In this document: positions 11,491 through 24,100 of the stretch, one piece after another
How the letters are laid out: each line of letters opens with the position of its first letter
Numbering within the stretch: position 1 is the stretch's first letter
Source of the DNA: Lamellibrachia satsuma
Taxonomy: Eukaryota > Annelida > Polychaeta > Sabellida > Siboglinidae
NCBI GenBank assembly: GCA_033239005.1
Contig: BSQZ01000034.1
Span: 4,235,001 to 4,299,000 of the forward strand
Reading direction: 5' to 3'
Length of the DNA: 64,000 bases
Translations under genes and position numbers: made by a program
Notes under the pieces: generated by a model
Database searches by the model: none
What the model saw: only the letters and a program-made list of their open reading frames with translations
What the model was told of the DNA's origin: nothing

Positions 11491-13055
11491 TGATACGGAA
11501 TGAGTTCGAAAGATGTTGTGATTCGTTGACAGTAGAATAATACACCAGTTGTCCGAGGATACCGAATGATCACTGAGTTATTGCGCTAGGGTGGACACAA
11601 AACGGAGTAGTTCATTGTTTTACATTGTTGAAGAGTTCTGATCAGTCGACCTATCACCATGTATTAATATAATCGACGAAAACTTCACACTTTTAAACCT
11701 CAAACGTCACACTCCTAAATATCAAACGTCACACTCTTAAACAAACCTCACACTCTTAAACCTCAAATGTCACACTCTTAAATATCAAACGTCACACTCT
11801 TAAACCTCAAACGTCACACTCTTAAACCTCAAACGTCACACTCTTAAATATCAAACGTCACACTCTTAATCAAACGTCACACTCTTAAACAACGTCATAC
11901 TCTTAATCAAACTTCACACTCTTAAACATCACATGTCACACTCTTAAACATCAAACTTCGCCCTGCAAAACAGCAAATATATGTGTGCCGTGGCAACTAA
12001 AGGTGATACGGAATGAGTTCGAAAGATGTTGTGATTCGTTGACCACCGTAGAATAATACACCAGTTGTCCGAGGATACCGAATGATCACTGAGTTATTGC
12101 GCTAGGGTGGACACAAAACGGAGTAGTTCATTGTTTTACATTGTTGAAGAGTTCTGATCAGTCGACCTATCACCATGTATTAATATAATCGACGAAAACT
12201 TCACACTTTTAAACCTCAAACGTCACACTCCTAAATATCAAACGTCACACTCTTAAACAAACCTCACACTCTTAAACCTCAAATGTCACACTCTTAAATA
12301 TCAAACGTCACACTCTTAAACCTCAAACGTCACACTCTTAAACCTCAAACGTCACACTCTTAAATATCAAACGTCACACTCTTAATCAAACGTCACACTC
12401 TTAAACAACGTCATACTCTTAATCAAACTTCACACTCTTAAACATCACATGTCACACTCTTAAACATCAAACTTCGCCCTGCAAAACAGCAAATATATGT
12501 GTGCCGTGGCAACTAAAGGTGATACGGAATGAGTTCGAAAGATGTTGTGATTCGTTGACCACCGTAGAATAATACACCAGTTGCCCGAGGATACCGAATG
12601 ATCTCTGCGTTATTGCGCTAGGGTGGACACAAAACGGAGTAGTTCACTGTTCTACATGTTTGAAGAGTTCTGCTCAGTCGACCTTTCACCATATATTAAT
12701 ATAATCAACCCAAACTTTACACTCTCAAACATCAAACGTCACACTCCTAATATCAAACGTCACACTCTTAATCAAACCTCACACTCTTAAACCTCAAACG
12801 TCACACTCTTAAATATCAAACGTCACACTCTTAATCAAACGTCACACTCTTAAACCTCAAACGTCACACTCTTAAATATCAAACGTCACACTCTTAGTCA
12901 AACGTCACACTCTTAAACCTCAAACGTCACACTCTTAAATATCAAACTTCACACTCTTAATCAAACTTCACTCTCTTAAACATCACATGTCACACTCTTA
13001 AACATCAAATTTCGCCCTCTAAAACAGCAAATATATGTGTGCCGAGGCAACTAAA
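11491..13055 (+). repeat. Higher-order tandem repeat: three ~515-bp units, each holding a ~20-bp satellite array
   Basis: The phrase 'tgatacggaatgagttcgaaag' opens units at 11491, 12004 and 12520 (periods 513 and 516). The last unit runs to about 13055 (~536 bp). Each unit has a unique ~200-bp half and a ~280-bp array built on 'TCAAACGTCACACTCTTAAA' with variants ('AAATATCAAACG', 'AACATCACATG'). Units 1 and 2 are almost identical, differing mainly by 'gacagt' versus 'gaccaccgt'. Unit 3 has diverged and its array is rearranged. No protein is encoded and there is no CRISPR-like spacer diversity. Confidence 0.92.
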
Positions 13056-13059
13056 TGAG

Positions 13060-13705
13060 GCTTGTAATCATGGTGCGTAAAATTCACGAAACAACATTGC
13101 ATAGTGCAAAATACAATTAGTGTTTGTCTTTGAGAAGAATAGCAACCGCCTGATATCATCTAAGAAACGCCATGTAATTTCGTGGTACTGTCAGCGTCGC
13201 TTTAGGGTATGTGCAATTTGCGCAGTGGTTCCTATATGTTGTAGCCTCCCGTCTTCCATATAGCGTCGTCCAGTGCATATGCATGTGTGGCCGGATAAAT
13301 GGTTCAGACAATTTGAATGTATTGTGGTGGATGCCGGAGGTGTCTTTCTCTGAGCAAAAAGACGAAGGTAGTGGAGCAAGCAGTGCATGTAGCGACTTAT
13401 TTACAGCTGACGTCGAGCCACAAAGTTTGACCGCCAATAGAATGTGTCTAGAACCGATACATAATATTTCAAGCGCAATCCATGTACACGTATATAGACA
13501 TTAAATCAGCAAATGTTGTGATTTGCATTCAAGATAAAGAATGTTACACATGTAATCCATGTAATGTTCAGATCAAATTGAGATGCATCGTCCAATTTAT
13601 TAGGTGGCGTTACGTTTGACGCTCCGACAATGTTTGAAGGCTTTCATTAACTGAGCACATATATATCCAGACTGAATATATTATGTAGAGTAGAATATTT
13701 CGACA
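13060..13705. other. Non-coding, nothing recognised
   Basis: Short open frames exist on both strands over 13156-13504 but none resembles a known domain or has convincing splice sites. Confidence 0.35.
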
Positions 13706-13709
13706 CGAC

Positions 13710-14218
13710 TCAAGGATTTGCTTGATGCTCTGCTCCAGTCAGCAATCCGTTATCCAACGGTGATTTCACATACTTTCTGTCTTCCTGCATCGTCGGGATG
13801 TGAATGGTCGCGTGTTTGGAGTCCTCCCCGTTGCAGCGGCATTCTGCTACGCAAGTGATCAGACCGCCAGTGACAGAATCGACGGCACGACTCGGTTTGC
13901 ATCTACGGTACAGTCGGGAGTGTACACGTGAAAGCCATTTCGTTTGTCGCACAGCCACTGCGAAATGGCTATCGGCGCAGACAAGACCGTGTCCGGTGAT
14001 ATTGACTGTGAATGACGCGTTCAGTTTGTCCGGAACGCATTTCTTGATGACAAGTCCCGACAACAAACACGTGTGTTGTGGTTGCGGATTCCACTCCTAG
14101 GAGAGCGTCGAAAACGTGTACATGTCTGTAGATGCCAGCGACATACACGTGTCGTTGTTGGGGTCGTTGAGGTGCACATACACTTCCGCCTTGGCTGGTG
14201 GATCGAGGATAGGCTGGG
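13710..14218 (-). pseudogene. Cys-rich terminal exon of the YWTD-FAMeT gene, with premature TAG
   Basis: An acceptor (tgtaccagtgtcag) precedes 14218. The exon enters in phase 1, exactly as the FAMeT exon leaves. One frame runs to a TGA at 13710 apart from a single TAG at 14097-14099. Sequence before the stop reads LDPPAKAEVYVHLNDPNNDTC. After it come EWNPQPQHTC, LNASFTVNITGHGLVC, LYRRCKPS and ITCVAECRCNGE. Paired cysteines and the TCxxxCxC motif recall lectin-like (discoidin/fucolectin-type) modules of invertebrate secreted proteins, but I cannot name the domain firmly. The TAG means a pseudogene, a truncating allele or a sequencing error. A 50-nt intron using GTATGT...CTAG was tested and would create a TGA, so splicing does not obviously rescue it. 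Confidence 0.5.
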
Positions 14219-14329
14219 CTGACACTGGTACAAATGACAGAATTGGGCACGACATGATATACTAAGTTATTTTCGACAATGACATTAGCATTGCAAAGAC
14301 AATCACGACGCCGCGCTGACATATCAAAA

Positions 14330-15225
14330 ACACATTACACAGTTTATCACACACTGAAGATGATGGTATCTCTGAATATCAGAACAATGATTTACACGCA
14401 GAATAACACCACCGATGAACCAACAAACGTTGTCACTACTGTTATTACTAATTATGTGATATAAGTGTTGTTGTTTAAAACGAAAAAAGTCATAGCTTGG
14501 TTGCTGTCCACCTAAAAGAGTTAAGTAAAACTAATAATTTACAACAGCAATAAAGACATTACACAACCAGCGCTGTACTCTTTTGTTGTAAACCTGTTGT
14601 TTTAAAATTGTAAATTACTGGCCAAATTTCAGTTTTTCCTGGCGGTTGACATGTTGGCCAGGGAAGTTGACGACTACGCGACCAATAAACACGAGCAGTT
14701 CTTGGAAACCGGTGCAGCTGAGACTTCCGCTCCACGTGTTAAGTGCTTTCGACCGAAATCGAAGGGCCGACGGGTATACCCCGAAACAAAAAACTATCAA
14801 CCAAACGAGATGCAAAGTCAGAACAGGATACGTTTAGTAAACAAAGGACACAATATGGTGTGTAAGTTGAACTTATGCACAAACAGCATGGCCATAGCCT
14901 ATTGGCTAGTGTAGGACCAGGTGTATACACATAATTTTAAATTGGTGAGGGAGTATTGCCAGATTACAAGCACTCGTGATGTAGTATTATTTAACAATAT
15001 GACGCGGCCCATCAAATAAAGATGCTGCGTGTTCAATAAGTTTTCCTAGTAAATCACTGGCGCGATATTTTGATTGTAGTTGCAAATGGTTTTTTGTTAT
15101 TAACTAGTATAGATGCATAGGCCAAAACCACAATTTATGCTTATCTTTAAGATGTGCACCAAATATTGCTGTTTAGCAGTGTGTTCATAATAATATGCCA
15201 TGCATCTGTTTCATGCTACTAAAAA
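14330..15225. other. Intron of the YWTD-FAMeT gene; no other feature
   Basis: Lies between the FAMeT exon and the terminal exon (intron 14219-15232). The weak open frames near 14646-14930 have no recognisable domain. Confidence 0.4.
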
Positions 15226-15232
15226 AACTTAC

Positions 15233-15634
15233 TCCGAAATATCTTGAAATTGTCAATGTCGTCATCCTTGCCATGGCAATGGCCTTGTTGGAACTCTCTT
15301 CGGTCTGCCAATCGGATCACTTCCACCATCGTTCCGGGACTTGACCCTATTTCAGCGGAAATGACGCCGTCTTTCCATGACATCCATAACTGTCTAGTCT
15401 TTGCACAGTCCTGGCTGAATTGAACGTTCTCACTTTTCGTTTCATATTTCGCTACAATGCTGATGGTGTTGACTTCGGCGTCGGAGTTTGCAAACTCGAA
15501 TTGATAAACCGGTTGAATGAGGTCATTCTTCAGTTGCACCCGCACGCGACTGCATGTATGTACTTCAAACAGCACGGCCGTCTCTCGCTCCAGATTCCAT
15601 TCGTTGTTGCCGAAAATCAGCGGATCACAATTGT
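15233..15634 (-). CDS. Exon encoding a farnesoic acid O-methyltransferase-type (FAMeT) domain
   Basis: The 402-nt exon is bounded by an acceptor (gttatag) and a GTAAGT donor. It enters and leaves in phase 1. The peptide has DPLIFGNNEWN near its start, FEVHTCSRVRVQL, YQFEFAN, and the hallmark RQLWMSWKDGVISAEIG followed by MVEVIRL. This matches the Methyltransf_FA (PF12248) module, in which an 'R..lWisW.dG.I.vG' core is typical. Despite the name, most such modules sit in extracellular mosaic proteins with unproven enzymatic activity. Frame is open throughout. Neighbouring exons are phase compatible, so this is part of one gene. Confidence 0.65.
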
Positions 15635-15856
15635 CTATAACATGCTGTCGATATCAAATCAGCCTAGTCGTTTCACTTTCCTGAGTATAGTTATGCACAC
15701 TTGTACTATATTCAAAAGATTGTCGTCCAAAGCACCACGTTCCACTTGGTATGTCGACAACGAAGCCACCGACCACCAAGGGTCCAATTTATGTGATCTG
15801 GCCCGTGTCTGATATTTGCAAATATATTGTATCATGTTCACACGACTGACATTTAC

Positions 15857-15979
15857 ACAATCTAATCTGTATCGCTGTTCCATCCAGATTCGACACCTCC
15901 ACTGTCATAATGTCAACGATTGTGAAGTAGAGCTTGTTTCTTTCCGAGTCGACAGCAAATCCAAGTACATATGGTATCC
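15857..15979 (-). CDS. Exon encoding an LDLR class B (YWTD-type) repeat
   Basis: The 123-nt exon (acceptor ttttgtttgtag, donor GTAAAT) in phase 1-1 encodes IPYVLGFAVDSERNKLYFT, then VEVSNLDGTAIQ. The 'gfavD...kLYftd....i...nLDGt' pattern is one blade of a YWTD beta-propeller. Exon size and phase symmetry are typical of shuffled extracellular modules. One blade alone cannot make a propeller, so other exons must lie upstream. None was found between 15980 and 16480, so either the gene is truncated or its 5' part lies far to the right. The exact donor is my best choice and is not certain. Confidence 0.55.
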
Positions 15980-16489
15980 CTACAAACAAAAGAAACAACT
16001 AATAAAACACATACTTGTTGGCAAGTCACAAACTGACAAGTCAAATCTCAGGTTATTGATCTGCAAGTAAAGCCAAGTCTCAAGTCAATGACCCCGCACC
16101 TCCCTTCTAATTTTCAGATCGTCCTCTGTCGTCCTGTATCGGGAACTGTTCCCTTTATACTGTCAGCAACGATAAAACAGATACGCCAACATGCCAAGAA
16201 GAAACTTTCTTCCAACACTGACGTATGAACATGAATTCAGTGGAGAACGCATGTCAACAGATGGACCAGCCTTATGAAGGTCTGCTGTGAGAACCTCGCT
16301 GCATTACGGATCTACAAGCGCACAGCGACGATACGCCTACATCGAGGCGACCGTAAGATCGCGAAATGCATCAACATAATTCGTTAATCACCACGACTGA
16401 CGACCAGCCAACAAACCGGACAGCAAATTCACAATCTAATTTCTATACCACTTGATCAGATTGATCCTCAGCATGTACTCAACGTTGAT

Positions 16490-18130
16490 GTGTGTGCGAA
16501 ATTCGCGCTGATTAACGCGTGGTCATTGCGTAACAAGGATTTCCTCATCCTCAGCCACACCAAGGAACTTTCACTAGACGTCGTCGTAATAAAGGAAACG
16601 TGATTAGGTGTGGATGATACAATTGCCGTATCTGAACTATGTGGTGAGAACTTTACATTCGTATGTCAACCACGCGGGGGCATTCGTCGTGGAGGCGGTG
16701 TGGGAATTATGTTTCGTAAAACACTGCAACTTATATCTCGTACCACTCTTGATAAACACATTTGTGAAACGTACTGTGTTATTTTACATAACGTCCGTTT
16801 CGGATATACCACGCGAGTGATCGTTGTTTACCGACCTCCCGCGCCAGACTTCCGGTCTTTCCTCGACGATGTCTGAAAATGCTACTCATCGCTGCTGCTC
16901 ACCAATATGAGACGGTCGTTTGCGATGATTTCAACACCATATACGTTGATTCAACCTGCGCCGACGCGATGAATCTGGCAGACTTTTTGAAACGTCTGGT
17001 TTCGTGTAGCATGTGCAAAGCGCGACTCATGACAGGGGCAACATAATTAACCTGATTATCATGTTGGGAATGTAGTATTGTTATAAACAGTATACACGTC
17101 TTGCATATCATGTTTATTCGAGTGTCTCTGTATAATCTACATTGCATGACATGTGCTCCGCTACCTCCCTTCTAGTTCTCTCAGCCAATAATACATTTGT
17201 TATAAAACAACCCACAAGGTGGTATATGCCAACCAAATGTGGATTATGCGCCTGACACGACGCGTCGAGCATCGGAAGTATGCGACGATTGACAACAGTC
17301 GCTTTGCAGCTTATCTGGCAGCTTCTGATCTTGATGCTCCCGAGCATGATCATGTAGCCCTTCTCTCTCGCTACGATGCGTGCTTGCGCACCATGATTGA
17401 CGTTCATACGACTCTCGGCACCAATACTCAAGGCACCAAAACTCAAGACCCGTAACGTCGACCGGAACGAGCATTAACAACTACCGCCCCATATCAAATA
17501 TATCGTTTGAAGCTAAAACTACTTAGCGCTTCGTCGCCAGGCAGTTGCAACGTTTCCTTGACGTGAATGGCATATGTGCAGACCATCATAGTACCTATAG
17601 ACCAGCCACAATGCCGAAGCGGCACTCTTACGCATTCACAATGAAATAGCATAGTCGTTTGACGGACGTCGCGGCGAACTTCTAGTGTTGTTAGACATAC
17701 TATATGCTGTTATCGACACTACATACCACATTGTACTGCTGCGCGAGCTGCACGGCTATGGCATCAGTGATGAAGCACACGCGTGGCTGACGTCCTACCT
17801 CCAAGAGGCGGAACACCTGTTGTGCGGGCCAAGAAAGAACTGTCGCGGCGTAGCGTTATGAAGACCCGATTTCCGCAAGGGTCGTTCTTCGGACCTATAC
17901 TTTTTAACGCCTACGCTGCGCCACTGGTAAAACCCTCCAACAGCACCACATACAACACCACCTGTATGCAGACAAATCGCACCTGTACCTCGACTTCCCG
18001 CCAACTGATCATTCAGATATGGTCATACGAATGGAGATTTGCATCCGATACGTAAAGACATGGCTAGCGGACGATGGGCTCATCCTCAACAAGAGGAAAT
18101 CGCAAGCCACTGAGATCCGGTCATCGGGTA
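16490..18130 (+). pseudogene. Heavily decayed CR1/Jockey-like LINE (endonuclease + RT)
   Basis: Frames change often and stops are numerous, but the order of motifs is clear. FALINAWSLRNK comes near 16498, then VVVIKET, RRGGGVGIMF and VIVVYRPPAPDFRSF (endonuclease). Later come LLDILYAVIDTTYHIVLLRELHGYGIS (RT palm), FPQGSFFGPILFN, a ruined YADK in place of YADD, and WLADDGLILNKRKS. There is no intact ORF. The dense damage shows it is older than the LINEs at 2.7 and 59.5 kb. Confidence 0.7.
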
Positions 18131-18139
18131 TGCGCGCGC

Positions 18140-18335
18140 CAATAGAAAAAAACTCAAGACATATTTATTCCAAATTGCATTTCCACCATCAATTTTCTAT
18201 TGTTCCTCCTTCTGATAATTAATTTTGCGTGTCCCTGTTCACGATTATGCTTAATGATTGCGTGTTGTTGCGCCTCTGAGCTCAGGTTCCTGAGGATATA
18301 GGCGCCATAGAAGTTACTTTTCCAGATCCGAATCG
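18140..18335 (+). mobile_element. LINE 3' end, copy 1
   Basis: Aligns closely with 31020-31180: 'aaaaactcaagacatat.tattcca', 'cctgttcacgatta.gctta.tgatt', and 'gttgcgcctctgagctcaggttcctgaggatataggcgccatagaagt'. It holds the last residues of a LINE protein plus its 3' UTR, severely 5'-truncated. Confidence 0.7.
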
Positions 18336-18540
18336 CACAGCGACATAGAACGTAAGCTTGCCCAAATTAAGCTTAGTTTTAGGAACAATAAGTTGTGAAA
18401 TGGATAATCTGAGCTGCCTTTGGATATTTAAATATTGCAGAAGACTAGCAAAGTAAGGAGGTTGTTGTGCAGATAGAGCACACTATGTAAGAGTGTACAG
18501 TTTAACATTGCATCGATAAGTAACAAGAAGCCAGTATAAC

Positions 18541-19180
18541 TATTTATGTATTTGGTATTAATGGTGACAAACGCGGCGCCCTGAATATGACAAGTGCCAG
18601 ATAATTGTGCACCCTTTGGAGCTGAGTTAAGTCTCTTTTAGCAATGTTGTTTAGTTGTGAATTACAATAGTCAAGGCGGCTACTAATTATTGCTGTTGAC
18701 ATTGTTTTAGCAGTAGATGAAAAAATGTGGCGTCGAATTCGACGGATATCACGCATATGGTAGACTCAAGATTTGCATACTTGAAAAATATGCCGGCGAA
18801 ATTTGAAGTCACTGTCAGAGATAACACCTAGATTACGAACGATATCTGATGGGGATGTATCACTGCCAAGCAGTTCAACTGGAACATGGTTGATGACCCT
18901 ATTTTGTTGTTGCTTAGTGCCAATAATAATAATGTCTGTTTGATCAGGGTTAATATTCACCTTACTTGATTCTATTCAAAACAAGATGTCAGTGACAAAA
19001 TCACTTAAACTCGAAATAGATTATTGTGTATTTTATTGAGAAAGTGATATGTAAGCCTGTGTGTCATCAGCATACAGGTGATGACTGATTATTTTGATTA
19101 GTAATGACTTGGCTGAGAGACGTAGTGTGTAAGCTAAGCAGAACAGGGCCAAGGACGGATCCTTGCAGGACAGGGAGATA
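18541..19180 (-). pseudogene. 5'-truncated CR1-like LINE reverse transcriptase
   Basis: On the minus strand the sequence begins at LQGSVLGPVL (the RT 'PQGSvLGP' motif). It continues through NINPDQTDIIIIGTKQQQN, LGVISDSDFKFRRHI and IISSRLDYCNSQLNNI to LTQLQRVHNYLAL. These are the palm, thumb and post-thumb landmarks of CR1/L2 RTs. The YADD motif region is interrupted by stops and frameshifts. The upstream part is absent, as expected for an aborted insertion. Confidence 0.72.
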
Positions 19181-19419
19181 AATACAGAGGGAAGGGGAGA
19201 GAGAGGTTGAGGGAGATAGAGTAGAAAGAGAAGGGGAGGGAGGGAGACAGAGAAGGGGAGGGGAGAGAGGCGGTAGGGAGAAAGTGGGAGACTGACATTG
19301 AGCAGTGAATAGCTTCTGTGATTTACCGCTCATTGACGGTGTCAGGATCGCCATGGCATTATCTAACAACACCAGCAGTTGCCAGACACTCGGAGCAGCT
19401 AAAAAGATGACAATACGCA

Positions 19420-19968
<549 letters not shown>

Positions 19969-19969
19969 A

Positions 19970-20940
19970 GAGTTCATGGTTTTACTTTCCGATAGAGGTC
20001 GCGTTTTGTTCTCGAACGTATTATATACGGCAGTGGTTTCCAAACTGTGGTTCGAAACTCTCAGGTGGGCCGCGGGATGGTTTGAGGTAGTCTCAAGCGA
20101 CAACGCAATGTCCACGTTAATTTTGTGTACAAAAAACATATTAGACCACGCAAATTAAATTAAACGTGTACTGCTTTTCCCCGGGCAACTGAGGCAGATT
20201 CTGAAAATCATATATAATATATTTTATTTAATAAAAATGCACAGCTTCAATTGTAACGATAATTTGTTTTTGCAATGCAATGGGCCTCAGTTGCTTTAGC
20301 AGTCCCATGGGTAGGCCTCAAGGAAAAAAGTTTGGGAACCCCTGATATACGGTATATGGTGCCAGTGATACGGCAAAAACTACCAGAGGCTGCGAACATC
20401 ACGATTTTTATTGCCTTTGTAATTGCGCCGTTGTTTGCCGCTAGGATTGCCTTTGCTCTGCGACAACCTTTGATAACTATGCATATTAATGTGCTAACCC
20501 GAGCACCAACTACATAATTAAGTACTTGACTACCAACAGAACCATGGAAACTGCCGCTTGAGTACTACATTACTAGTACTTACTGTATTTTTGATATTTC
20601 TAAGCTTTGACAGTTTGCATTTGTACAAGTGGCAATATTTGATTTGATCTACTGTAAACATCAGCTTACAAAGCGACGATTAATGTACTTCTTTATAATT
20701 GGACCTGTAGTATAAATAACGTCTACGCGTTACCTCATGCTACATCAACAGTCATCAACATATCTAACTGAAATGGACTGGATTGCATGTGTATGAAACG
20801 TAACATGATATCCATTCGCAAGTGTTATGATACGTACATGTATATTAATATTTTATATTCTACCTGCGATCCGCATTGATCTGATTACGTCGTTGCGTTG
20901 TGTGGAAAACTAAAAACTCGCAATGGTTCCTGCTCTCTCT
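19970..20940. other. Downstream flank of the CTHRC1-like gene; nothing recognised
   Basis: AT-rich, no domain-bearing frame. 'gtggtttccaaactgtggttcgaa' and 'aaaaagtttgggaacccctga' at 20034-20345 resemble conserved ends of widespread animal mobile elements (the 'gggaacccctg' motif is common at hAT ends). That is only a hint. Confidence 0.3.
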
Positions 20941-20944
20941 AGCA

Positions 20945-20989
20945 CCTACGTCACACCTACGTCACACCTACGTCACACCTACGTCACAA
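20945..20989. repeat. 11-bp tandem repeat (CCTACGTCACA)x4
   Basis: Four copies of an 11-mer carrying ACGTCA (a CRE/ATF half-site) lie immediately after the stop codon of the CTHRC1-like gene, in its presumed 3' UTR. In the transcript they read UGUGACGUAGG. Whether they act as DNA or RNA elements is unknown. Confidence 0.75.
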
Positions 20990-20993
20990 ACGT

Positions 20994-21175
20994 TTAGCCA
21001 ATTGTATTGTTGGCGTTTTCCACAATTTCCTCCTGGATGATAATGCGAGAAGTTGAAAGCCATCCAGTGAAACTGTTACCAATGCCATAACGGTCGTGAA
21101 TGTCGCCCGGGCAGTCTCCCACATTCCACATCACATTCACTGTGCCCGCCGGCACACCTCGACAGTATCCATCCA
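20994..21175 (-). CDS. Exon 4 of the CTHRC1-like gene
   Basis: The acceptor reads gatgttgtttcag. It completes Val (G|TG), encodes DGYCRGVPAG, MWNVGDC and FTGWLSTSRII, and ends at TAA 20994-20996. Confidence 0.85.
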
Positions 21176-24100
21176 CTGAAACAACATCAGGGTTTACATC
21201 ACATAACATACAATGGAAATATGTTTAGTAGCGTGTTCAAACTACAAACGAAAGAGCTGTCTTAGTAAGGAAATAGCAAAATAGGATTTGCTGACAATTA
21301 AAACAATTAAAGTCTTAGTTAAACATTTCGTTACATTGCAGAACACGAACACGAACACACCAAAGTGCCGCTAAATGTCTTTGGTGATTGCCTAGTCGGC
21401 CGTCATATTACCAACTAGCACTTTTAACCAATGTTTTGTTCAGATGTACAAATACTTGGTAACATACAATGTAAGCGGAAGCGGAAGCGGAAGCGGAAGC
21501 GGAAGCGGAAGCGGAAGCGGAAGCGGAAGCGGAAGCGGAAGCGGAAGCGGAAGCGGAAGCGGAATTGGCAGGAACAACTTTCGTGTCGTAACTGTAGCTT
21601 GGTCTAATCCATTCCACGAGAGTCGAATCGATATTACATAATATATAGCTATATTGAAGAGTCGGTTAATGTACTTTGTTATCCTTGTTTGGCATTGGGT
21701 AACAGATTTGCATTACAGTATGTCGTAAATATTTTTTTATATTGCTCAACTTAACGGGTGTATCATTAAACGTTGTCTGTCATGATATACCTATATACCA
21801 ACAACCAGAATATTTGTGAAATTTAGATAAAATGTAGGACAAGTGACGCGGTTATTCCTTACCATAAGCGGGCTTGTGGAGGCTAGGACCGTTGGTGCTA
21901 GCGATGAGGATCGAGTCAATTGTATCTGGCACGCTACACTCTTTGTCATTTAAACTGAAGTACCACCGACGACATGACTGGGATTTCGAGCCCGCGTGTA
22001 GCAACCGTAGATCGCCATTCCAGGCGATACGGAGCACCGTGTCGTTATGTTTCTTCTCGAAGACACACTCCTGAAGCAAGAAAAGGGGAATGCATTTCAA
22101 TAACTGACGCGCCTGTAGCAGCGTGGAACATCTTGTGATACAGAGATACAGGTACCGACTCGGAACCTAGGATACCAATATTGGTTTGGCGAAACGTAAA
22201 CACACCAACTTGTAGCATACATCGCTTAGCGTATTACCGACTTATGCCAAACATAAAAGCGCACATTATACAATATTACCCTCGACCTAGCTAAACTAAT
22301 AATTCCAATCTAAAACAATTGTAATTTGTCCAATGCGAAAACAATGCTCACCAGTAAAACGCCGTGTTGTCTGTTGTCGTACATGTTCCGTTTGGAACAC
22401 TGCATCACGCGGCTTGCTGACGGAATCTCTGCGAAAACATCAAAGTATTTACAATCTGTAGCTTTCTCGCTAGGATTTATTACGAAATGTTTCACAACCG
22501 TATATGACCCCACATAACTACTTCAGTGCCAGGTAATTTTTTTCAAGCCGCTAATAGGGAAGACGCTGACAAAAACTTAGTGAATCAGAAAATACTTTAT
22601 TTTTATAGTCACATAAAATTAACACAACATATAAATGAAAAGTATGATCAATGATTAACAAAATAGTACACTCCAAAACATATATACAAAGTATTATCGG
22701 CGATCCATTGTAAGAATAAATGTAGGAAATACTAAAGTGTGATCACTGATCACAATAATGTATGAAGTATCATCATAACAACAACATTTCCTAGGACAGG
22801 AGACTCCCATTAAGAGCAGTAAAATCGCTGTCGTGGACCCACCCGAGTTTTACATTAGATACTGGAAATGATTTACACATTTACGGTAACTAATTTAACA
22901 ATCTTGATTAAATAATATTTAGTTCAATTATGTAAACAATGTAAAACATTTGTTAGCAAACAATTACAATGCATTAGCATAAATATAACAATTTGGCATT
23001 TAACATGTATCATTATGTTTGTAAGTTTGAGTCTATATCATGATAATTATGATGAATGCTGAATCACATTTAAAAGGATCATGCCATCAACATTATTGCA
23101 TTATTGTTGTAAGAGGCTATTAAAGGAATTAATATGTACCACTTATATATAGAATAGTTAAAAGTGTTACTGTAAGAACACAAGCATGTGTACAACATAG
23201 CCAACATGTGAATACCAATTAACAATACTCAATACAACTTAAACAAAATACATGAACCATTGGGTAACAGTGACCACAATTAAATAATTTTGACATCAAT
23301 GTAAAATCAGAAAGTAAACATAATCAGAAAGTAAACATAAAAAAACGTATAGGAGAAACTTCCATAAAGGTAACTATAAAGATATGAGAAAATACTTAGC
23401 AAAGCTAGATTTGAATAACACACTAATGAATAAGACTGTAATTGAATGTTGAAAAATACTAAAACATGAAATTGAGATTACCATCGATACATTTGTTCCA
23501 TTGAAAAAAACAAGGAAAACGGTCTAGAAAGAAACACTTGTCAAAGTAGCTATAAGTAAAATAGTGTACAACATCTCCTTCAATCACTCCGCCGACTTGA
23601 CCAGTGCCTTGTACGTTGTTGTGGAAAGCTGTGATTGATTGATTTATTTGTCTGCCCGAAGTCATTGTGAGCGCTGCTTGGCTCGATTTTCTTCTTGAAT
23701 GGATAAATTAATATAAATGAACGACTTCTTTATGCTAGATTAACTCCAGATTTATTACACTCTCAGTGGTATCCTGTTACGCACCTACAGAGGAAGCAGA
23801 AAAACAGGAAACAGACAACTTCTACGACAGTCTTCAGTCGACTTTGGAAGATATCCCCAAACATGACGTACTAGTGGTTCTTGGGGATTTCAATGCACAA
23901 GTTAGTAGCGACAACACTGGCAGGGAAAGGATCACGTGCAAACACGGAACAAGTACGATGACTGACAACGGCAGCAGATTGTGTGACATATGTGGGGAGA
24001 ATGACCTCATGATTGGGGGGACACTCTTCCAACATAAGACAATACATAATCTAACATGGAGATCCCCAGACGGCAGAACTGAGAGTCAAATAGGTCACAC

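Noticed and set aside
11680..13020. CRISPR-like regular repeats
   Set aside because: The ~20-bp units follow each other without unique spacers, in an animal genome; it is a satellite nested in a longer tandem unit.
14021..14322. Two other minus-strand frames over the Cys-rich exon
   Set aside because: They are out of phase with the FAMeT exon donor. The chosen frame is the only one that fits the splice phase and extends to 13710.
15420..15812. 130-aa plus-strand frame
   Set aside because: Antisense shadow of the FAMeT exon and its intron.
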